Shown piece after piece: positions 60,066 to 64,000 of a stretch of DNA of 64,000 nucleotides. The stretch's first letter is position 1. Every line of letters begins with the position of its first letter. Under the pieces are notes generated by a model. That model was not told where the DNA came from, did no database searches, and saw only the letters and a program-made list of their open reading frames with translations. The position numbers and the translations under genes were made by a program. Source of the stretch: Chloroflexi bacterium HGW-Chloroflexi-6 (GTDB lineage: Bacteria; Chloroflexota; Anaerolineae; Anaerolineales; Villigracilaceae); the NCBI GenBank assembly GCA_002840685.1, contig PHBU01000018.1, positions 25,139-89,138 on the forward strand, written 5' to 3'.

Positions 60066-60081
60066 ATTAGCATCTGCTAAT
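60066..60081. promoter_or_regulatory. 16-bp palindrome upstream of the Fe3+ transporter
   Basis: attagca-tc-tgctaat has perfect seven-base arms. It lies 129 bp before the binding-protein start, in an AT-rich promoter region (60000-60084). A metal-regulator operator is possible; the match to known IdeR/MntR consensus is poor. Confidence 0.4.
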
Positions 60082-60084
60082 AAG

Positions 60085-60122
60085 AAAAGCTGTATGCCAG
60101 ATTGCGCGGGCATACAGCTTTT
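60085..60122. terminator. Bidirectional terminator after the HAD gene
   Basis: The perfect 14-bp stem aaaagctgtatgcc / ggcatacagctttt (60085-60098 with 60109-60122) has a 10-base loop. It ends the hom-HAD unit 39 bases after the HAD stop. Confidence 0.85.
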
Positions 60123-60160
60123 GCAGGATTCTTTTTTTGTTTTTTGCAGATATTTCAGGC

Positions 60161-60667
60161 TCAGCCATTCCCGGTGGCAAAGATGTTTGCCAGTTCTTTC
60201 ATGGAATGAGCAGTGATATACAGGGGGGCGCGCTTGTTTTCATTCGTTTTTTCGTTGAACCAGATCGCCGCAATTCCCGCCTTGTTGGCGCTGAGCACAT
60301 CTTTTTCAAATGAATCGCCCACCATCAAAGCCTGGGAGGGCAGAAGCTGCATGTTTTTGAGCAGGTATTGATAAAATTCCTGACCCTTGCTGAGCCCGGT
60401 GTTTTTAAAGCAATAGATCTTGTCGAAAAACGAATCCAGCCCGACTCGGGCCAGCGCCAGACGGATCTGGCCTTCGTCGGAAACAGCGGCGCTGGTTGCC
60501 AGAACGATCGTTTTTCCATTTGTTTTGAGCAAGGCGAGCACTGCTTCAATGCCAGGGACGCGCTGAACAACCTCCCACTCCAGCATGGAGGTGGTGACTG
60601 CCGGATCGTCGATCATGACGGTGTCTCCCCAATCGAAGAAGACATGAGTGATGGATGAGATATTCAT
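60161..60667 (-). CDS. HAD-superfamily phosphatase coupled to homoserine dehydrogenase
   Basis: The 168-residue HAD protein has motif I FFDWGDTVM, motif II ATSAA, the Lys in LSKGQEF and motif III/IV GDSFEKDV. No large cap domain is present. Its ATG at 60667 overlaps the hom stop in a TGATG, so it is translated together with hom. It could be a phosphoserine- or phosphohomoserine-type phosphatase in amino-acid biosynthesis, which is a guess from position. Confidence 0.85.
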   Translation of the reverse strand: MNISSITHVFFDWGDTVMIDDPAVTTSMLEWEVVQRVPGIEAVLALLKTNGKTIVLATSAAVSDEGQIRLALARVGLDSFFDKIYCFKNTGLSKGQEFYQYLLKNMQLLPSQALMVGDSFEKDVLSANKAGIAAIWFNEKTNENKRAPLYITAHSMKELANIFATGNG

Positions 60668-61695
60668 CAAGCAGAACGATGGATCGCCATTAAATCTCCC
60701 AAAATAGCGTAGCCGGTTGCCAGGCGGCCTGCGCCCGGCCCGATCAGAGTCACATCGCCGAGCAGTTTTGTGCTGTAAGTAACGGCATTGGTCGCGCCGC
60801 CGACCGAGGCCAGGGGATGAGTCATCGAAATGAGCGTCGGCTTGACGCTGGCTTTGACCCCATCGGCCGTTTTCTCAACGCTGGCGATCAGCTTCCAGCG
60901 GGTCTTTTCGGCACGCGCCTCAGCAATATCTTGGGATGTGAGTTTGGTGATGCCCTGGCGGTCGACATCTGCCATGCTGATCTTGGCGCCCATCAAAACG
61001 TTGGCCAGGATGACCACCTTGCCAGCGGCGTCGAAACCCTCCACATCCCCGGTGGGGTCGGCTTCCGCGTATCCCTGGGCCTGGGCGTCGGCCAAAGCAT
61101 CGTTGTAGGAGGCGCCGTCTTCCATTTGCGACAGGATGTAGTTGGTCGTGCCGTTGACGATGCCCTGGATTTTGGTCACGCCTGCCGCGCCGAGCAATTC
61201 ACTGCCCAGGCGCATGGACGGCGTTCCGCTCATCACCGTGCCTTCGATGCCAAACTGGACGCCTTTTTCGGCGGCCAGTTTGGCCAGTTCGGGGTAATGC
61301 AGGGCGACGGGGCCTTTGTTGGTGGTGATGGCGTGCATGCCGCGCTGGATGGCCTGGCGCACATGGCTGACCGCCGGTTCACCAGTCTTCAGATCGGTAT
61401 AGCTCAGTTCGACCAGCACATCGGCCTCGCACTCGGCGATGGTATGCTGGGCGTCCCAGCCTTTGGCTGCGGCATCCAGGGTTTCCAGGCTTTTGCCAGC
61501 CTGAACAGTATCGAGCAGTTCTGCCGGGGAGAAACCTGCCGGGCGGTAGACGCTGCCCTTGAGCAGATCGCTGACCGCCACGATGACCGCTTGCAGGCCC
61601 TGGGCTGCCAGCTCATCGCCCTGCTCGCGCAAAATCTGGGCAAATCCCTGCCCGACGTTTCCAAACCCGACCAAAATAAGACGATAAGTGCGCAT
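60667..61695 (-). CDS. hom: Homoserine dehydrogenase
   Basis: The 342-residue enzyme has the N-terminal NAD(P) motif GFGNVGQGF, then TTNKGPVALHY, GIVNGTTNYILSQM and AQGYAEADPTGDVEGFDAAGK, the signature and catalytic-Lys region. It reduces aspartate semialdehyde to homoserine for Thr and Met synthesis. There is no C-terminal ACT domain, so threonine feedback is probably absent or mediated otherwise. Start ATG 61695. Confidence 0.96.
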   Translation of the reverse strand: MRTYRLILVGFGNVGQGFAQILREQGDELAAQGLQAVIVAVSDLLKGSVYRPAGFSPAELLDTVQAGKSLETLDAAAKGWDAQHTIAECEADVLVELSYTDLKTGEPAVSHVRQAIQRGMHAITTNKGPVALHYPELAKLAAEKGVQFGIEGTVMSGTPSMRLGSELLGAAGVTKIQGIVNGTTNYILSQMEDGASYNDALADAQAQGYAEADPTGDVEGFDAAGKVVILANVLMGAKISMADVDRQGITKLTSQDIAEARAEKTRWKLIASVEKTADGVKASVKPTLISMTHPLASVGGATNAVTYSTKLLGDVTLIGPGAGRLATGYAILGDLMAIHRSA

Positions 61696-61829
61696 TGTAT
61701 GCCTCCTGGAGATGAATTGGGCGCAAGTATATCAGAGGAGCGCCCCAACTTTTATAAAAAATTCGGGAGAAAACAGTTTTATAATGCAGTGTCTTGTTGT
61801 AGATTAGCTCTTATAACAGTGGAGAATGC

Positions 61830-62324
61830 ATGAAGAAACTACTTGCCAGCCTGTTTGCTGTTTTTATCCTGGGCTTGACCGGTTGCCAGGCAAAAGATGA
61901 GCGCGCATTTTTTGAGTTGGTGGATACCGAAGATATCAATTCTTCGATCCGCTTGATACCTGCTCAATTGGTATCACCTGAATCCAAATTGAAGCCGGGG
62001 AAAAATCTAACCATTATCGTGGAGAATACATCCGGTTATGATCTGTTTTTCATGGCGGATACCGATGTTCAAATCTTCGTATATGAGGATGGCGAGTGGC
62101 GCTCGGTCAAGAATAACGTTGAATTTTACCCATCGGCAGAAACCTATATATCGGCGGCCAAGGGCGGTGTGCCAGAGCACGGGGTGATTGGCGTCACTCC
62201 TGTTTTGGGCGAAGTAAAAGAAAAAACGGAGTTTCGTGTTTTGGTGGTGGCAATGATCATGGAAAACGGCGCGCCAAGCGGGGAAAAAGTTGCCGCGTAT
62301 GTTGATTTATGGGTTGAGCCATGA
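61830..62324 (+). CDS. Small lipoprotein of unknown function
   Basis: The 164-residue protein has a signal peptide with lipobox LTGC (C19) and a beta-rich C-terminal domain (PGKNLTIIVENTSGYDLFFM ... EKTEFRVLVVAM). No family is recognised. Its last ~22 codons are repeated 1400 bp downstream (63655-63722). The 287 bp after it (62325-62611) contain no gene; only a weak tcctcc/ggagga hairpin near 62436-62463 is visible. Confidence 0.75.
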   Translation: MKKLLASLFAVFILGLTGCQAKDERAFFELVDTEDINSSIRLIPAQLVSPESKLKPGKNLTIIVENTSGYDLFFMADTDVQIFVYEDGEWRSVKNNVEFYPSAETYISAAKGGVPEHGVIGVTPVLGEVKEKTEFRVLVVAMIMENGAPSGEKVAAYVDLWVEP

Positions 62325-62611
62325 TTTTTGCGAATTTCTTTAGTGTGCCGCAGGTTTGTTTGGCGGCCTGGGTATTGCTTCATCCTATCGCTTCAGTGGT
62401 TGCATCCGTAAATGGTGTAGCTCAAATATAATTACCTTCTCCTCCTGGTTCTGGAATGGAGGAACAACGTTTGGAAAGCTTTACTATGCGTTAACATCCA
62501 ATAAAGTACTGATTTAAACGTATGTAATTCGAGATTGAAGTTTATTCTGGTTAACTCAAAACCAATTTAACGGTCTCGACCCGGAGCCGATGCGACACCG
62601 ATGATGAAAAT

Positions 62612-62827
62612 ATGCCTAAACCTAAAAAACTTCTATTTAGAGCATTGCAAAGATTTATTTATGGATCTGTTGGCATTTTGTGTGGGTTGTTGGGGATTTA
62701 CCTGCTTAAATTAGATTTTTTGAAAACAGTTAAAGCATTACCATTTATATTCTTGATGGTTGTGTTTATGGCAATTTTGGGATTGCTTTATGATAGATAT
62801 GTATTACTAATAAAGAATGAAGACTGA
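62612..62827 (+). CDS. Small membrane protein (71 residues)
   Basis: The frame encodes a basic N-terminus (MPKPKKLLFRALQR) and two hydrophobic spans (~16-32 and ~43-60). It is AT-rich compared with the core genes and has only a weak ribosome site. A terminator follows at 62913. The function is unknown. Confidence 0.5.
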   Translation: MPKPKKLLFRALQRFIYGSVGILCGLLGIYLLKLDFLKTVKALPFIFLMVVFMAILGLLYDRYVLLIKNED

Positions 62828-63188
62828 TATTTTTTGCGTCAAGCAGTTTGGGCCTGTTTTCCCCCGCAACTCTGCGGCTAAAATCCCAAGCTGATCGACC
62901 CCTGAAGCCTATGCCCGGCGCTGAAATCGCCGGGCTATTTTTATAAAATCCTTAGGCTTGACGCCCAGTTCAGAACAAAGCTTCGGATTCATGTTTTATA
63001 ATGCCCGTTGCTACAACCAACTTGGACTCTTCGCCTAGAAGCTTGTCGGAGAGAGCGATTCTGCTGCCAAAATGCACCAGTTTAGATCTTACCAGTGAGG
63101 GTCTTGTTTTTTGCGCAAGAAAATGTAACTTTACGCAGATTTCAGATAGCCCAGTTTGGTTCTGGCTTTGCCGGGTTAGGAGGAAAAC
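62828..63188 (+). other. Intergenic stretch without a convincing gene
   Basis: This 361-bp stretch holds a rho-independent terminator (62913-62942) and the ribosome site of the next gene (taggagg, 63178-63184). A 63-codon frame at 63001 lacks a ribosome site and has a composition unlike its neighbours, so I leave it out. Confidence 0.6.
62913..62942 (+). terminator. Terminator after the small membrane protein gene
   Basis: The perfect eight-base stem gcccggcg / cgccgggc has a seven-base loop and is followed by tattttta. Confidence 0.78.
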
Positions 63189-63491
63189 ATGATCAGCCTA
63201 AATAAAAGTCTCTCGAAAATAATTTTGGGATGTTTCAGTATAGTTCTACTTTTGTGGCGACTTGCCATTGATCGTTTTGGAGAAAACATAATTAAAATAC
63301 AAAATATCATTATTCCAGAATGGTTTTGGCATTTATCCTTACTTATTTTGACGACGTTGGGGTGTTTTTTGTATTTTTCTGATAGGGAAAACCCTGGTAT
63401 TTTGTCAAAATTTCTTACTAATAGAGGTTGGTTGCTAGGAATCGGATTTTTCACTTTGATAAGTTTATACTTTGGCAAGCTTATCGCCTAG
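63189..63491 (+). CDS. Small membrane protein (100 residues)
   Basis: The 100-residue protein has three hydrophobic segments (~10-25, ~45-62, ~80-97). An excellent ribosome site (taggagg) lies about five bases before ATG 63189, which makes the gene convincing despite no recognised family. It is AT-rich like the rest of this end region and lies between the lipoprotein gene and its duplicated fragment. Confidence 0.65.
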   Translation: MISLNKSLSKIILGCFSIVLLLWRLAIDRFGENIIKIQNIIIPEWFWHLSLLILTTLGCFLYFSDRENPGILSKFLTNRGWLLGIGFFTLISLYFGKLIA

Positions 63492-63654
63492 ATTGGGTAA
63501 TTAACCTGATTAAAATAGTAACAACTATACTGAGTTTTATGCTTTTGTTAATTATAGTGGTTGATTCCCGGTTCCATCTCTAACAAAATCATTGATTTTG
63601 AAGGAATCTAAGACGTTCACCTGGTTAGTACTGCCCTATGGGGGTGGGGCTTAG

Positions 63655-63722
63655 ATCATGGAAAACGGCGCGCCAAGCGGGGAAAAAGTTGCCGCGTATG
63701 TCGATTTATGGGTGGAGCCGTG
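63655..63722 (+). pseudogene. Duplicated 3' end of the lipoprotein gene
   Basis: Bases 63655-63738 repeat 62255-62338 with about six differences, at an offset of exactly 1400 bp. The reading frame IMENGAPSGEKVAAYVDLWVEP and stop are kept, but there is no matching 5' part, so it is a gene remnant. The rest of 63492-63900 shows no other gene. Confidence 0.85.
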
Positions 63723-63900
63723 ATTTTTACGGATTTCTTTTAACTTTTGCGAAAATATTTTTTAGATGGGTTTTACTTCGAGCAAAGGAGCGAATTATGA
63801 TATTTTTTTTTGCCGCTGGCTGTATTTTTTTATGTTGCAGGTTACCGATTGGATAGCGTTCGCGCAGATGTAGTATTCCCTAAATACTTCAGAAAAAAGA

Positions 63901-64000
63901 TTAGAGCCTGTATGCAAAATCAGAAAAGAGAAATATTGCGGCAAGAACGATTATCGCGGCAAAGTTAGCAGCCCGTTTTTCATAACGAGTAGCAATTCGA
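63901..64000 (-). mobile_element. IS5-type transposase C-terminus, cut by window edge
   Basis: Read leftward from the window end, 32 codons give RIATRYEKRAANFAAIIVLA... and a TAA at 63903-63901. RIATRYEK followed by an aromatic/hydrophobic tail is the typical end of IS5/IS4-type DDE transposases. The element's outer end should lie just left of 63901 (gagcctgtatgcaaaatc region). The catalytic part is beyond the window. Confidence 0.82.

Noticed and set aside
63001..63192. 63-codon frame in the AT-rich end region
   Set aside because: No ribosome site, unusual composition, and it overlaps the strong ribosome site of the next gene.
63638..63856. 72-codon frame over the duplicated lipoprotein fragment
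   Set aside because: It reads the duplicated fragment in a different frame; no ribosome site.

Overview
The window looks like a chromosomal segment of a Chloroflexota bacterium, most likely Anaerolineae. This is inferred from lipoproteins with long Ala/Pro/Thr/Glu-rich linkers after the lipobox, monoderm-type regulation (PerR box, 11-bp Pho boxes, a c-di-AMP riboswitch), moderate to high GC in the core genes, and ABC and sugar-acid gene sets typical of that class. No rRNA, tRNA or CRISPR array was seen. The last 2.2 kb is more AT-rich and ends in a partial IS5-type transposase.

Layout. 1-4.5 kb: 3' end of kdpC, an extra DUF4118 membrane protein, then kdpD and kdpE (potassium limitation response). 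4.6-7.5 kb: perR with a 7-1-7 box, and katG (peroxide defence). 7.6-10.1 kb: two translationally coupled zinc-ribbon membrane proteins. 10.3-11.9 kb: a signal-less HtrA-type protease with a LuxR-type regulator whose receiver is degenerate. 11.9-20.5 kb: a complete phosphate module transcribed leftward, phoB-phoR then pstS-pstC-pstA-pstB-arsC-phoU. PstS carries two near-identical binding domains in one chain, and both phoB and pstS have 11-bp direct-repeat Pho boxes. 20.5-21.0 kb: a strong ydaO-type c-di-AMP riboswitch in front of a 71-residue orphan protein.

21.2-41.3 kb is one long leftward sugar-acid region: LacI regulator, family-5 binding protein, OppBCDF transporter, beta-glucuronidase, uronate isomerase, mannonate/fructuronate oxidoreductase, GH3 enzyme and HAD phosphatase. 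It is followed by a second unit with a LarA-family epimerase, an unknown protein, a BASS transporter, 6-phosphogluconate dehydrogenase and KDG kinase. Together they suggest import of glucuronides, release of glucuronate, and conversion toward KDG/KDPG and the pentose phosphate pathway. Mannonate dehydratase (UxuA) is not in the window.

41.4-46.2 kb: two overlapping multi-PAS histidine kinases without a response regulator. 46.4-54.7 kb: an M16C metalloprotease, a membrane protein with an internal duplication, two polytopic glycosyltransferase-like proteins, and a lone FAD-binding subunit of the molybdo-hydroxylase type. 54.8-60 kb: a signal-less solute-binding protein and a complete Fe3+-type ABC transporter. 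60.1-61.7 kb: HAD phosphatase and homoserine dehydrogenase. 61.8-64 kb: a lipoprotein gene, two small membrane proteins, a duplicated 3' fragment of the lipoprotein gene exactly 1400 bp downstream, and the IS end.
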